Assembly: GCF_914767665.1 (NCBI RefSeq)
Contig: NC_059502.1
Location: 27,484,812 to 27,548,811 of the forward strand
Reading direction: 5' to 3'
From: Harmonia axyridis
Lineage: Eukaryota > Arthropoda > Insecta > Coleoptera > Coccinellidae
DNA length: 64,000 nt
Shown: positions 12,154 through 24,817 of the stretch, piece by piece
How positions within the stretch are numbered: the stretch's first letter is position 1
Layout: every line of letters starts with the position of its first letter
The notes under the pieces: model-generated
What the model saw: only the letters and a program-made list of their open reading frames with translations
The model's database searches: none
What the model was told of the DNA's origin: nothing
Position numbers and translations under genes: made by a program

Positions 12154-13697
12154 ATGAAAGTGTTCCCAGAAAAAACTGTTATACCTGAAAAAACTTTCAT
12201 ACTATTCAAAGAAAAAAATAAAACAGGAATTCTAAAAAATGACTGTTTGAACTGCTTAGTTAATCCAATGTTGAAATATTTTTATCTCCTACATCCCATA
12301 GTTGGCAAGTGTAAACATATCGATAAAAATTTCAGTGGAAATGCAATATTTGAAGCAAATAATTCAATCCGATCAATAACTTTGGTATATTTAACTGCGT
12401 GTTTCATAGGAAACATCTTTTATTTCGGAAAATTCGTGTTAGAAACTGAAAGCTATGTAGTTTTTATTGGCGGATTGTACAATATCATCAAGACTGAAGT
12501 AATATTGGTCATTGTGATAATGCTATTATTACAATTACCTAACAGAAGGGTGTACCTAACAAGTTTGTCTTACATTTTTGAGAACAAAAAATTTTATGGA
12601 ATCAATCACCTGGTATGTGAACACTGTGCCAGAACGTTGAGGAATAGAACTCTTTTTATGATAGTTTCCAGTGTTTTTATTGCAATTATCTACCCATTTT
12701 TCTACTATATTCAGTATGGACTTGAAGCATTCAAATATATAAACATTATTTTTTTCTTCACTGCTGCTGTTCAAAGTTCTCTCGTTTATGGAGCTTGCAT
12801 AGAATTTGATATTCTTAAATTACTGTATCGCACAATACACATATCCTTGACATCACATCTTGAGAAGTGGCGACAGCCTAATCAGCCAGTAATTGGCTGT
12901 CTATCACTTGAAGAAAAATTAAGGAGAGTTTCTCATTTATATTTGGAAATGAGAAAATGTGTGGAGATCATGCTGGATTATCTGGGTCCCATTTTCATCT
13001 TATCAACCATGTCGATAACTTTTTTAATTGTTCACAATACCTATGCTGTTTTCCTTATAATAACCAATGATAGTGGTGGCCCATTATGGCTGACACAAAT
13101 CAACTCCGTTGGACAAATATGCATATTACTGAACCTTGTGAGGTTTGCTCATGGTATATCCGAACAGGTAAAAATAAAAACCTACATAAACTTCTCAACA
13201 ATTCATGTTACTATGTATTTTTGGTTTCTTACAAGGTTCGGCTATATTGAAAAATATACTTAGCTTGAATCTCGATTTTAGAGTAAAAAGACCATGGACT
13301 ATCTTTTTGATTATCCTATAAGCGTACTGAATGAAAGAGAAGCCTTTCAGGTACGTAAACAGTAAGTAATGAAAGGATAATTTTTACTCATCAGTTCTTG
13401 TTGGTGTTTTTTTTTTAGATTGAGCAGATAATAAAAGCGCTCATTGTTAGGAATCCTGAAATAAATATAAAAAACATGCTGATACTTGATACTGCATTCT
13501 TGGCATCAGTAAGAGTAATTTCCAGAAAAAAACAGATACTTTTCCTAATGTTGGTATCTTTTTAGATTGCTGGCATTCTTGTGACCTTTTCTATGGTTGT
13601 TATTCAATTGCATATGGTGTTGGAGAAAAATGATTCAAATATAACCGCAAACACAAATGTCTCAAATGGTTCCAATGCTCCCATCTTTGGGGAATAA
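12154..13697 (+). CDS. Gustatory receptor GR-B (complete, 4 exons)
   Basis: Predicted 434-residue seven-transmembrane gustatory receptor. Exons 12154-13167, 13282-13350, 13419-13508, 13566-13697; all phase 0, introns 57-114 bp, so the only compact gene of the array. ATG 12154 is the first Met of the frame. N-terminal C31-x2-C34-x18-C53-x-H55; a second C-x2-C (CEHC) lies in the TM2-TM3 loop. The last exon starts IAGILVTFSMVVIQL, where the usual T-Y...Q-F reads T-F...Q-L, then carries an unusual tail with four N-x-S/T sequons (NDS, NIT, NVS, NGS) before GE-stop. GRs have an inverted topology with the C-terminus outside, so the tail can be glycosylated. Stop 13695-13697; AATAAA at 13823. Confidence 0.93.
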
Positions 13698-13786
13698 TTG
13701 AATCGTTTTTTTTTCTGTTGGCAAATCTTTCAGATTATATTCCTATTTTTATTCATCCAACCATTCAACCATCAATAGTCGTCAAG

Positions 13787-14268
13787 ATGTCAGAGAGTGC
13801 AGACGTAGTTTACAGTGAAATGAATAAATTTCGTAACAATGAACTTATAGAATTGTTAATAAATGGTTCATTGCCAGGCAATGTCACAAGTGAAGTGTTG
13901 ATTTCTTTCGTCAATAAAATGAAGAATAAAACCACCTCAGATGAAAGTCCAGAAGTTGATAAGTCGGCTGGTATAAAGTGAGAAGAGTTTTCTTGATCAC
14001 TTGATTTTTCTCTTGTTCCACTTAATGTCGACTGTGATCAAACTCACCTCTCAAAAGACTAGCGATTAAAGAACAAAAATCAATAGATAATCGTGATTTC
14101 GAAATTATTGATTTTTTTTTCAAATTTACTCATGTTTGTTTGAAACAAAATTACAAAATTGTGGATTGCAGGGCCGAGAAGTCCAGAGCTTCTGATAGCT
14201 CTTTCATTCATTGTGAACATGGAGGACAAATATACCATTGGTTTCCAAGAGCGCAATTGAAAAATTAA
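13787..14268 (+). CDS. Possible small two-exon gene, hypothetical
   Basis: A 65-codon frame begins at ATG 13787 (MSESADVVYSEMNKFRNNEL). A good donor, AAA|GTGAGA, lies at 13978 and an acceptor, TTGCAG, at 14166-14171. Joining 13787-13977 to 14172-14268 keeps the frame and gives about 95 residues ending RAQLKN. Unspliced, the frame stops at 13981. It is rich in E, N, K and S, with no membrane segment or domain I recognise. It sits 90 bp after the GR-B stop and may simply be GR-B 3' UTR or a worn transposon ORF. Confidence 0.25.
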
Positions 14269-14639
14269 TGAAGGAGCGCTCAAAATTTCATGACTTCACG
14301 TCCGTGGTTTCCTCATATCTTCTTCAAGTAGAAATGATGATCATATTATACAGATAAGCTAAAGTAAAATATACATATCTATGTATATTCATTTATTCAA
14401 GATATTTGTTTCTGAAGATGCTTTCCGTCGAAATCGGCATACACTTCTTCTTGTTCTTTTCCAATATATTGCACTCTATATTCACTTCCATATTTCACCC
14501 ATCGATCCTCCATGACATATTATTTTTCCTTATTAGTGCCGTATATTTCAAATCTTGTTCCTAGTCTTATATACACTCCATTAAACTTTATATGATTCTC
14601 TATGATTCACCAGGTATATTGAAAAGCATATAAAATATA

Positions 14640-15227
14640 CAGGGTGTTTCCTAAACATGCGGCAAAAATTCAGGGGGTTGTTCCTTGGACTATTCTAAGA
14701 ATATTTTGTCCTTTGATGATTTTTGAAAAACCTATTTGTTTCGAAGATATAGGGGAAACAAAATTTCAGATAATAACATTTTGTTATGAAAAATTACATG
14801 AAAATTCAACTCAACCTACAAAAACTGTTGAAAATGACCACCTCTAGCCAGCATACAAGCATCCATAATAGTCAAAGATAAAATGTTAATTGCTAATACA
14901 TCACAAAACGAATTCAAATGAAAACCGTGTTTAATCTGTATTCCTTTACCATCTGCACTTATCAATTTTTAGTCAAAAAACTGGCCGTTTTTAGTAATTG
15001 GAATGTTGTTAAACAAATTTAAAAATAAATTGTACCTACTTAGTAAACACAGTGCGGTACGCATTTTTATTTAAACTATTATTGATTTTAAAAATATGAA
15101 AAATGTTGTTCGCCCTGTATCTTCGAAACAAAGAGGTTTTTCAAAAATCATCCAAGGACAAAACATGCTTAAAATAGTCCAAGGAACAACCCCCTGAATT
15201 TTTGCCGCATGTTTAGGAAACACCCTG
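14640..15227. mobile_element. TA-flanked foldback element, ACAGGGTGTTTCC ends
   Basis: The left arm (14640-14755) and right arm (15112-15227) are reverse complements over about 115 bp, starting CAGGGTGTTTCCTAAACATG. TA precedes and follows the element (14638-14639, 15228-15229). The centre has no ORF. The ends and TA target suit a non-autonomous mariner/Tc1-type element. The adjoining 14270-14637 and 15230-15466 show nothing I recognise. Confidence 0.8.
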
Positions 15228-15466
15228 TATATGAGAATTTTATTATCCAAAATAAACAACTGAATATTCATTTTTTTTTATTGCAGGAAAAACATTCATT
15301 AGTACAATCGATTAATTGTAGGTATTAGTAATATACATAAGATTTGTGTTTTGATTTATTCTCATGATAGATCTAATTGTTTTTGTATTGCTTCAACTAA
15401 CGAATAAAATTTAGTATACATACATATATCAACCTTCGTTTGAAGAACAGTAGAACATTTGTCATA

Positions 15467-18400
15467 ATGAATCAAAGCTTTTTTCCTGGAGAAGTTAATC
15501 GAAAAAAGGCTCTATTAGAACTCAAACCAAGAACCAATAATTTTTGCTTGGTTTGCTGCAACACGGGAATTTTGTGTCTGGTCTTTAAGCTTCTAGGAGT
15601 TGGTGGTCGTTGTCGCCACAAAACTGAGAATTATATTGGTTCCAGTGAATTCTTCTTGAACTCTTCAAGAAATATCATAATGAGAACCATGTTAATATTA
15701 GCTCTTATAATAGAAATCATCGTATGGATTGGGATACTCCAAACTTCTGAGCACACTGAAGCTGTTCTTGTGCTAGAAGTTCAAGATTTCATTGTGGCTA
15801 TAGGAATTGAAATTGCCCTGGTTACGTCACTCTTCAGTTTACACGCAAAAGTCAAATCTAATAATGTTATTAGTGGCCTTCTGGACAGTGCAAGCTTTTA
15901 CGAATTGATTATATCTAAAAATAACCTTCGTCAAATTTATGTGGCTAGAGATTTTTGCGCATACGGGTCCATTCTACTTTTGTCGAGTACTTTGTTCATC
16001 CAATCTACTTGTACTCCTTTTCAGACAACCTTTGAATTATTTAGTACTCCTATTGGACACACGATTCAATATTTTCTTGTGAATTATGCTAATATGGAAA
16101 TAACCATAATAAATAAAATAATCGAGAGTTTACGATTGTCGCTTATGAAGCAGATGACTAGAGGAATATCGGAAGAAAATATTCTGTACGCTGACAAATA
16201 CACCAAGAAGTATCCATTAACTTTGGGTGATAAACTACAAAGGACCCTTCACGCATATCTGGTACTGAAGGAGGGCACAGATTACATTTCTGATCTGCTC
16301 AACCCCGCTGGTTTGATATTGGTGATGGTGACGATTTTCCAATTGATTTCTGAAATTTACGCTACTATAACTTTCAAGATGTTCATGTTCAACTCTGATA
16401 TAATGTTGTTCTCGACTCTCATTATAACGACGGTTGCTGAATTTTATTTTCTAGGTATTTTTGTGATGAATATCGAGAATCTCATCAATGAGGTGAGGTT
16501 TTTTTATTTTTTGCATGTTTGCACCAGAAAAAGGTACGCGTTTTGATTTGAATTCAAAAATATATCGTCAGTTCTCAAGATATTATATTGTAGGTACCCA
16601 CTGTTAAAAAAATCATTGTCAAATTTTATTAAATCCATCGGTCTGTATACCAAATGACTTTTGAAAGTTTCTTGATTCCACACATGATAAACAGTCGAAC
16701 TTCGACAGGTAGAACTTCGATAAATCGAATTTTCTGAGGGAATCCCTTGTGATGTTCTTACCAGGTACCAGTCTTATCGTTCATGCAGGGTGAAATAAGA
16801 CACACACTCAAGGGAGTAACAGATGAGGTTTATTCATAGTATCACCAACTTTTACATTACACGAGATACACAAGTTATCGTGTGAAGAAACAGTAATGTC
16901 GAATCTAGAACTCTCTAGCACATTTCTTATGGAACTGCCCTATATCGGCTTATATGCATATTTATATATGAGAATATAGTTTACAAATTATCATTGACGA
17001 CATAGTAACAAATTATTGGTAATTCAACAATGAATACCAATAGGAGCTACCTTGCGGAAATATCGCTACTGAAATTGATATTGGAATTTGACCTACATTA
17101 CACCCTGTAGCTTAACCGATTGGCATATGCCGTAAAGTCAGTTCAGTTCTTCAGTTCCTTGAGTGGATAAAATTCCGTTTTCTTCTATGAGGTGCCGGGT
17201 TTTTCACCATAATTTGACCCCCCCTTTAACTTTGTTACTAAAAGAGGTAAAAAAAAAATGTTTCCTGAAAAAGTTTCACGAAATCGACTTGTGTTTTTCA
17301 AACTGATTTCACAAAATGAAATACATATATACAGAGGGGGCAACATATTGATTGCAACTTCATTGTTTCAAATGGAACACCCTGTATATTTTTCTATATT
17401 TGACTAGTTCTTTTTCCCCTGATTTTGAATATATAACATATGTTTGGTCTCTCTCTCTTATTCTGAGTACCACAGAGTTTCAAATTTTAAGAACCACCTG
17501 GCATGCTCAGTAATCAGTTTTAAAGTGGTAGGCTGCTATAACTCAAAATACCTTTTTTTGAGTTATCTCATTGGCAACGATATGACATACTTTCTTCACT
17601 ATAAATTGGAATTGGATGATTTGGATACAACTCCATATATTCTCTCCTTGTAGCTTTCTTATTTTTATTGTTCTTAACATAAAGTGAGAATATTTCAAAT
17701 TTTTCCGCTTCTGTGTAGTGCATATTCATTTAATGGCAAACGTATGTCATATATCGTTGCCAACGAGATAACTCGAAAAAGGGCATTTCGAATTATCGCA
17801 GCCGGTTTGTTCTGTTTTCAAAATGATGTGTTATTTTATATTATCTATAATTGTGACCCATGATTATGTTTTATTTTTATATCCTTTTGTGGGGATATTG
17901 TTTATCATTATCTAAAAGACTATTGTGAATTTTAAAAAACACTAGTGTATTTGTGAAACTTTTGTAGAAAACACTTTTTTGTACCTCTTTTAGTAACAAA
18001 GTTAAAGGGGGGTCAAATTATGATGACAAATACGGTACACCTCACAATATTTAGCAATATATTATTTCTTCCAATATGTAGTCAAAACCAACTTTGAAAA
18101 CTTTTATCTCTTGAGGAAAAATATAAACTTTCAAAAGAGGTGGAATGGGGTTCACGAAAGAAATATGTAGCTTAGAAGCAATGATATAAGCGACGTGGAC
18201 TGAAATGAATTGCAAAAGGAATTTTACCTAATTTATTGAAAAATTTGTCGAAATTTGAAACAAAACAATGTACAAAGCACACAAGCGCGGATCCAGGGGA
18301 AAACTGGTTGAATGTTCCCACCAAGGGCGTAGGAATAGGGGGTACTGGGGGTAATTACCACCACCCAAGGTTTTCAAAATATTAAATTCGGAAATCTCGC

Positions 18401-21400
18401 AAAGACGAAAAACGAATATTTCTCAATAAAATGAACTAATAATAATCATTTTACTTTCCTTTGAAATCGACACGTCAGTAAAAAATCGGACCCCTTCACG
18501 TTTTATAAATTTATCATCGCTTTTAAGATGAGTACTTTTATTGCACATGATATCCTAATTTCGAATGCAAATCTAGACAGGGAATTTTTCTGGAAAGGTG
18601 CCCGCTTCTTTCCGCTAGAATTATTTTTTTGTGAACCACTGATGGTAGTTTAGAAAAATTTGAAAAGAAACTCTGGTTCAGTACTACACTTTTTGGTTTG
18701 TTGTAGCTTTATCGTATCTGCAATAGAACTTTGCTGACTTCTCCTTGTATTTGACATACATCAGCAAAAATTCAATTTGACTCAATTTCTGAAACAAAGA
18801 TGTCTAAAATTTCTCCGCTCAAAAATGATTGCACATATGTAGATTTAAGATTAGCTGCTGTTGAGGTAATCCAACGCCCAGTTGCAGGAACGTTCATTAA
18901 AATTTAATGGCGCATTAAAATTTTAATCCTTCATTACACGGTGCAGGTAGCCAATAGATTCCTTCTATTGGAGGATTGTGATTTTAATGAAGGCATCATA
19001 TTTTAATGAACGTTCCTCCAAGTGGGTGTATAACAACCTGATGAAGCCACAGTGTTGGTGAAACACTTGTCGTTGACATTGAAATTTTTTTAGAAATCAT
19101 TTGGTTTTATTCTATTCGCTTCATGAATTATTGTGACATCGTAGTAGCGTTTACTGCTTTTCAATAATACTTGCAACTATACCATAATATGAAATTTTGA
19201 AATTGACAATTATAAATTGTTTATCATCAATTTCTATCGAAAAATAAATCAGAAATGTTTCAGTGGTCTCTGCCACGATTATTTAAAAAGACAATGTAGC
19301 AGTTCAGCCATAAAATAAATATCTCAGTTTATTGTGTAGGTACATAATAACATTGAACACATTTTTCAGAAAGATCGACTGCTCTCATTTCTGTTCAAGT
19401 TTCCCGTGAACAAGTTGACGACTAGTGAAAGTCAAAAGGTACGATACTAAAAAACTAAGTGATAAAGTTAACAGATATGCTCTCATCATATTCGTTAAAA
19501 AAATTGATGAGAAGAGGAATAGGTCTAAAGAGAAGTGGAGAAATAAGTCCTTAGTGAGGGCGTTTTTTCTCAACATATAAATAACAATAATATATAATAA
19601 TAATAGTATATTCTAAAACAAGTTGCAGAATGGGCTCCTATTCCAACACGAATGCGAAATTCGAAAACGAGCGACGAAGGAGCGAGTTTTGGAACGTATG
19701 AGTGTTGGAATTGCCTTCTGCAACGAGTATTAGACGAAATTTTCTCTATTTCAGTCAAGTTTTGCGAAATATTGTCGAAATTCAATGAAAAATTCAGATT
19801 ATATATCCTAGTGACTTTTGTATTGTATCTTGGCAGTTGGTGCGACTGTTACGAAAATTGACAGATTACGGAATTTAAATATGAATCGTATGTTTCGAAT
19901 TTAGACATAATTTACAATTACACATTAAATTCGTGAATTATGTCTGACGAAATCGATTGAACACTACCAGAATTATGAGAATTTGCGAATATGTAGCGAA
20001 TCATTTCTCTATATCCCCAAATTATATTATATTGACAATTATTGACGTTTGTTGAAATTTGATAGGATTGGAAGTGAGCATAGACAACCACAAAACGAAA
20101 AATATATCTGAAAACGATGCTGTAATGAGTTCATTACAGCACTGTTTTTTAGAACTGTAATGAACTCATTACGATACAGAAATAGAGAAAATATATTTAC
20201 AACATCAAAGGAAATTACTTGCCAAGTCAAAAGAAATGAATTATTAGATCATTTTTAATGTCATGAATTCATCCAATTAGTAAACTGTATTCAAGTGAAG
20301 AAATTCTTTAAAAGATTTCTTTTGCCTTGATAAAACCTCAAATCTTTCTGGTGATTAAATGAAAATTTTCGGAACCCAAAAGTCAACTCCTTGCTGAGAA
20401 AATTTGCGTCTATGATGTGGAATGAATAGGTTTGTCAAGAGAAATCAGAAAGTAATCAATGTTCAAATTTTAATCAATGTTTAGGAAAATGGTGCAACTG
20501 GCCTTTAGTATCGTATGTTTTCTAAACGCTTCTCTACTGCTATCAGTTAGCTTGAGATTGAGGATTTTCCAAATTGCTCTCTTTTAGTAAACTAGTTTAG
20601 AACCCGCACATGTGTCAGTGCTGCTCTGTAGTGGATACTTTACACACGGTTGTTATTGTAAAGGGTGTTTATTTTCGAGGTGTATAACTTTGAGTTGGCA
20701 TTACTGTTCAAGATGGCGACCGATTTAACAGCTGTTAAGTGATTTATTCTCACTTTGGTTTGGCAATTCATCATGATTAGACTCACGCCTCAACAACACT
20801 TGCAAACAGTGCAATTTTATTTCGAAAATAATGGTTCTGTGCGAAATACGTATCGCGCACTACGTCCATTTCATTTTGTTTAGCGATGAAGCGCACTTCT
20901 GGTTGAAAACAAAACTGCCGCATTTGGAGTGAAGCTAATCCTCAAGTGTATGTCGAAACACCGTTACATCCAGAAAAACTGATCGTTTGGTGCGCTTTAT
21001 GAGCTGGTGGAATCATTGGTCCGTACTTCTTCAAAAACGATGATGGCCAGAAAGTTACAGTCAATGGTGATCGGTATAGAGACATGATTACTAACTTTTT
21101 CATTCTAAATTGAACAACAATGATGTCCAGGAGCTGTGGTTCCAACAAGACGGCGCAACATGTCACACAGCTCGTGCCACAATAGATTTATTGAAAGACA
21201 CGTTTGGTGACCGCCTAATTTCACGTTTTGGACCTGTGAATTGGCCTCCAAGATCTTGTGATTTAACACCGCTAGACTACTTTCATGGGGCTATGTAAAG
21301 TCATTGGTCTATGCGGATGAGCCACAAACCCTTGACCATTTGGAAGACAACATTCGCCGCGTTATTGCCGATATACGGCCACAAATATTGGAAAAAGTCA

Positions 21401-23300
21401 TCGAAAATTGGACGTCCAGATTGGACTACATCCGAGCCAGCCATGGCAGTCACATGCCAGAATTCATATTTAAAATGTAATGCCACAAGATTATCTTGCG
21501 GATAAATAAAATTCATGTCAATCGAATGATCCATCGTTGTTTTATTGCAATTCAAAGTTCTATAGCTCTAAAAAAAACACCCTTCATAAATGGCCACTGC
21601 CAGTTTTTTTTTCATGGTTCCTATGTGTGGTTACCATGATAAAGCTCCGTCCACAGTTAAAAGTTATTCCCAATAGTTCGATTGTATTCTCCTTGTTATT
21701 GAAATTAGTTGTTGTGTTTTGGTCTCATTTACAGAAAAAAATTGTATCTGAAATAAATTTCTCTAATTCTGTGGTTATTCCGTTCATTCTTCCACATCTT
21801 GTAGAACAAAATCGTGCGAGAATATATCAGAAACGCACAGTTTTCATGGTTATATTTTATTATTCTATGTTGGCACTCCGAACTTTCCGCTACGGCTTTA
21901 TCTGTCAATTCATCAAATTGCCTTAAAGAAATCAGTTCAACCAACCAACATTTTTCAATGCAAAAATCACTAAATTATATTTATGGAAATATTTCATTGA
22001 TTTCAATAAAAATGCAATGGATTAGAGAAAATAATGTATAATACTCGTACAGAAGGCTCATTCTACCACTCGTTCATTCCAAAACTCGCCACTTCGTGGC
22101 TCGTTTTTGAATTTTGAACTCGTGGAAGAATATCAATGTCTTCTGCACTTGTATTATAAATAACTATTCTAGCTTCCATCAATATTTTTTCTTTCAACTG
22201 CTGTAGAAATGTCAAATTTGACGCCCTGAGGGAAAAGGTTGTGTCATCAGCTGAAGGCAGTGTAATTAAAAATATGAATACTATCTACAGTTATTTCTAG
22301 GTCATTCATAAAAATCTTAAACAATATGGGCTTCAAGATTGACCCCTGAGGACTCCCAAAGTTTACTTTTCCATCTGCGATTTTTTATTCTGTCATTGAA
22401 CTTACTCTGGTCTATCCAGGCTATACAGACAGAATTTCTCAATCTCAACAAACGCGTTTCTCGAAGAATGAATTTCAAATTTTTCACTCTATTTGAATCA
22501 GTAACTCGAGGACGAATCAAGATATCTATGATCTGCTTTCTGATATCTTATTATTTATTCGAAAAAACTGATCGAGGGTCCTTGACGTTTTCTCTAAGCC
22601 TTAGAGATCTTAAGATGCTTTCAGTGAGTATCGAATTTGGGACCCTATACAATGTCTTCCAATGTAAAATGACAAAATAACAATAAGTAAACATCAACGT
22701 GGATCTCACCATTACTATGTATGAAATTTTCATTGTATACAACTTTTTAACAACTTAATAAGTAAACATCAACGTGTATCTCATCATAACTATGTATGAA
22801 ATTTTCATTGTCTACAATTTTTTAACAACTTTTGTAATAAAGGTCGTTTCTCTCAATATATGTATTACCCTGTGTATCTCAAAAACTGGCCATAGCAAAG
22901 CAATACTGGTTGTTATTAGGTATAATAGTGTACTGGAACTGAGAGTAATGACAATAAACTGAAAAATTCCACGAACTTTTTGAAGACTCAAAGTGTTGTT
23001 TTTTAGAATCTGAATTATACATAAATGTTCCATTCCATTTAGAATAATTTTCAGGTGGAAAGGCTGATTTGTACTCTAACATCCACAAATTTAACTGTTA
23101 AAATGAGCGATATGTTCCTTTTTCGTATGGGACTTCTATCAGCGGTAAACATTCAATTTTTCATCAGCAACACCAATCAATATAACCTCGATTTCTGTTT
23201 CCAGGTTTCTGGTTCTATTGTCACTTACGTATTGGTTGCCATTCAATTCGAACTTGGAGGGCACGCGGTTAATCAGGAGAAAAAGATAAATAAAGTGTAA
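15467..23300 (+). CDS. Gustatory receptor GR-C (complete, 4 exons)
   Basis: Predicted 426-residue gustatory receptor. Exons 15467-16492, 19370-19438, 23055-23144, 23205-23300, all phase 0. ATG 15467 is chosen because upstream in-frame codons contain no earlier ATG. N-terminus has C27-x2-C30-x18-C49-x-H51, but the second C-x2-C of the TM2-TM3 loop is absent. Exon 2 (KDRLLSFLFKFPVNKL...) matches the loop exons of GR-A and GR-B. Exon 3 starts VERLICTLTS; the last exon carries S-G-S-I-V-T-Y-V-L-V-A-I-Q-F. The last intron is only 60 bp and happens to be open in frame, so an unspliced reading is also possible. Introns 1 and 2 are 2.9 and 3.6 kb and hold transposons. AATAAA at 23514. Confidence 0.92.
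16493..17187 (+). other. Intron 1 of GR-C, first part: unassigned
   Basis: No coding segment. 16690-16960 has features loosely like an LTR edge (short inverted pieces AACTTCGA / TCGAA), and TTACACCCTGTAG at 17098 looks like a lone end of the ACAGGGTG family. I cannot define an element. Confidence 0.3.
17188..18044. mobile_element. Foldback element with TGAGGTG ends, nested repeat inside
   Basis: The ends TGAGGTGCCG ... TTTGACCCCCCCTTTAAC (17188-17250) are mirrored by GTTAAAGGGGGGTCAAA ... GGTACACCTCA (18000-18044). Inner segments also pair: TATCTCATTGGCAACGATATGACA near 17562 against TATCGTTGCCAACGAGATAA near 17752. A 52-bp piece starting ACAGAGGGGGCAAC and ending ACACCCTGTA (about 17331-17387) looks like a nested mini-element. 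No ORF of note. Confidence 0.65.
18284..18352. mobile_element. hAT-like terminal fragment
   Basis: Contains GCGCGGATCCAGGGG followed by AAGGGCGTAGGAATAGGGG, both resembling ends of hAT elements; see the complete MITE at 5622. No partner end was found, so this is a remnant. The rest of 18045-18876 is unassigned. Confidence 0.4.
18877..19025. mobile_element. 149-bp MITE with 26-bp inverted ends
   Basis: Left end CCCAGTTGCAGGAACGTTCA and right end TGAACGTTCCTCCAAGTGGG are inverted copies with few mismatches. The inside has further short inverted pieces (CATTAAAATTTTAAT). No ORF. Confidence 0.7.
19036..19110 (+). mobile_element. Penelope-like 3' tail remnant
   Basis: Has the form CCTGATGAAGCCACAGTGTT followed by GGTGAAACACTTGTCG, typical of the 3' ends of Penelope-like and some related retroelements, comparable to 6788. 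No coding sequence remains. Confidence 0.35.
19606..20190. repeat. Dispersed repeat, copy A
   Basis: Lies in GR-C intron 2, just after exon 2. It matches 47755-48120 in reverse orientation: shared blocks include GCAGAATGGGCTCCTATTCC, AACGAGTATTAGACGA and TGACAGATTACGGAATT. The block ends in a palindromic part with CTGTAATGAACTCATTAC. A third, partial relative is near 22040-22155 (TCGTGGCTCGTTTTTGAATT). It has no long ORF; it could be the end of a larger DNA transposon. Confidence 0.65.
20661..21584 (+). mobile_element. Degenerate mariner-like element
   Basis: A 924-bp unit with inverted ends (AAGGGTGTTTATTTTCG and the complement of the right end, AAGGGTGTTTTTTTTAGAGC). + strand remnants of a transposase: FSDEAHFWL-like near 20883, WFQQDGATCHTA near 21130, NWPPRSCDLTPLDYF near 21240, and a C-terminal part out of frame near 21300-21470 (GSHMPEF). 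Several frameshifts and a missing N-terminal part make it inactive. The two D positions of the DDD/E core are still readable. Confidence 0.8.
21585..22681 (+). other. GR-C intron 2: unassigned stretch
   Basis: No exon or transposase found. 22040-22155 is related to the dispersed repeat at 19606 and 47755. 22180-22530 has short open frames on both strands but no motif I recognise. Confidence 0.35.
22682..22831. repeat. Tandem duplication, 2 x 75 bp
   Basis: 22682-22756 and 22757-22831 are about 92% identical, each starting AATAAGTAAACATCAACGTG and ending TTTTTAACAACTT. It lies 220 bp before GR-C exon 3. Confidence 0.9.
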
Positions 23301-23591
23301 TTTAGTATTATTATTCTGGTACAGATTTTTTACTTCTCCCACCTTGAAGTCCCTTAGTAGTAGTTAACAGTTCAAAACTACATACTATATATTGTACTGA
23401 AAATATTCACAACATGGATGCTGGATGCGGATGTTGATGGGTTGATGAAAATGACTTTTGCAAAAATGAAAATTTATTTCATAACATTGTACTTCTTGGA
23501 ATAGGAATATGAAAATAAATTTTGAAAATAAAGTCCTTTAATTTATACATATTTTCAGCTCCCAATAAGAAATCATTTATTGCGCTTCTAA

Positions 23592-24817
23592 GTACACTGA
23601 TCAACAATTGCTAGGGATCACTTATGAACTTCTCTTCATTTGTATTTTTTTCAAGTTATCTCGTGAATATCTGTACATTATATGTTCTCTAAGGAAAACG
23701 TAAGATGTTTTGAGTTGATTATATCAAAGTCTTCCTCACTTCATCGGCTCTTGTTCACAAAATCGATTATTATCTGTAGGCTGTTACAGGTGGAGTGAAA
23801 AGCAATGTGGTATTTGTTATTAAATCTGTTTTTTCCTCTAGTTCAAACACATAAGGTGACAATAATTGAAGAAATGAGAATAATATCAGCTTATCAGTCA
23901 TGCCGAGAAGACGTTTGGCTTCTGTGCAACTGGACCAAATCATACGGTGGATACAGGAAGGTTTGTCCCAGCGAGAAGTGTCCCGGCGGTTGAATGTTTC
24001 GCAAAGTGTCGTGAGTCGGGCTTGGAATAGGTTCATCCAAAACGACTCAGTAGCTTATGTTCATGGGGGAGGTCGGCAGCGCAGTACAACAGCTGCCCAA
24101 GATCGTCTTTTGATCCTCAATGCTAGGAGAAATCCCACTTACCCGGCGTCGCGGCTCAATAGATCACTGAGAGTTGCAACAGGAGTTCTAATTTCGAACC
24201 AGACTGTAAGACGACGACTACATGTTCGTGGTTTGAGAGCACGTAGGAGGGTACAACATCCCCGTTTGAATATGGAACACCGGGTTCATCGACGGCAATG
24301 GGCTGAGGAGCACCGCAATTGGACACTTGAATATTGGAGCCGATGTTTATTTACGGATGAGTCTAGATTTCGTTTGGTCAACTCCGATGGACGTATTCTT
24401 GCTTGGAGGGAAAGAGGTCGAAGATATGCAGAACAGTTTATGGTACCCACAACAGCTTTTGGCGGAGGTTCTATATGTGTATGGGGAGGCATTTGTTTGA
24501 ACCAACGCACAGAGTTGGTTGTTCTGCAGAACACCACCATGACCAGCCAGAGATATCACGATATGATTATTGAACCCATAATTGTTCCGTTTGCGGCTGC
24601 CGTGGGCGAGAATTTCATTTTAATTGACGATAATGCCCGTCCACACCGTAGTCGTCTGGTTAATGAAGCGCTAGAAACTCATGCTATTGATAGGATGGAC
24701 TGGCCAGCTCGCTTTCCAGACATGAATTGCATCGAACATGTCTGGTCTGAGATGTCTAGACAATTGTCAACCTTAGAACAACCGATCAATAACCTGGAGG
24801 ACCTTTCTAACGCTTTA
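23592..24817 (+). mobile_element. Tc1-like element, 3' truncated
   Basis: The left end carries ACTGATCAACAATTGCTAGG (about 23599), a Tc1-type terminal sequence, then about 270 bp of leader and a transposase reading frame from 23900. The right part is missing: at about 24817 the sequence switches to a second Tc1 fragment in opposite orientation. Confidence 0.75.

Noticed and set aside
15440..15466. Upstream TTG codons as starts for GR-B, GR-C and GR-D
   Set aside because: Eukaryotic genes rarely start at TTG; the first ATG in each frame gives N-termini that align among paralogues.
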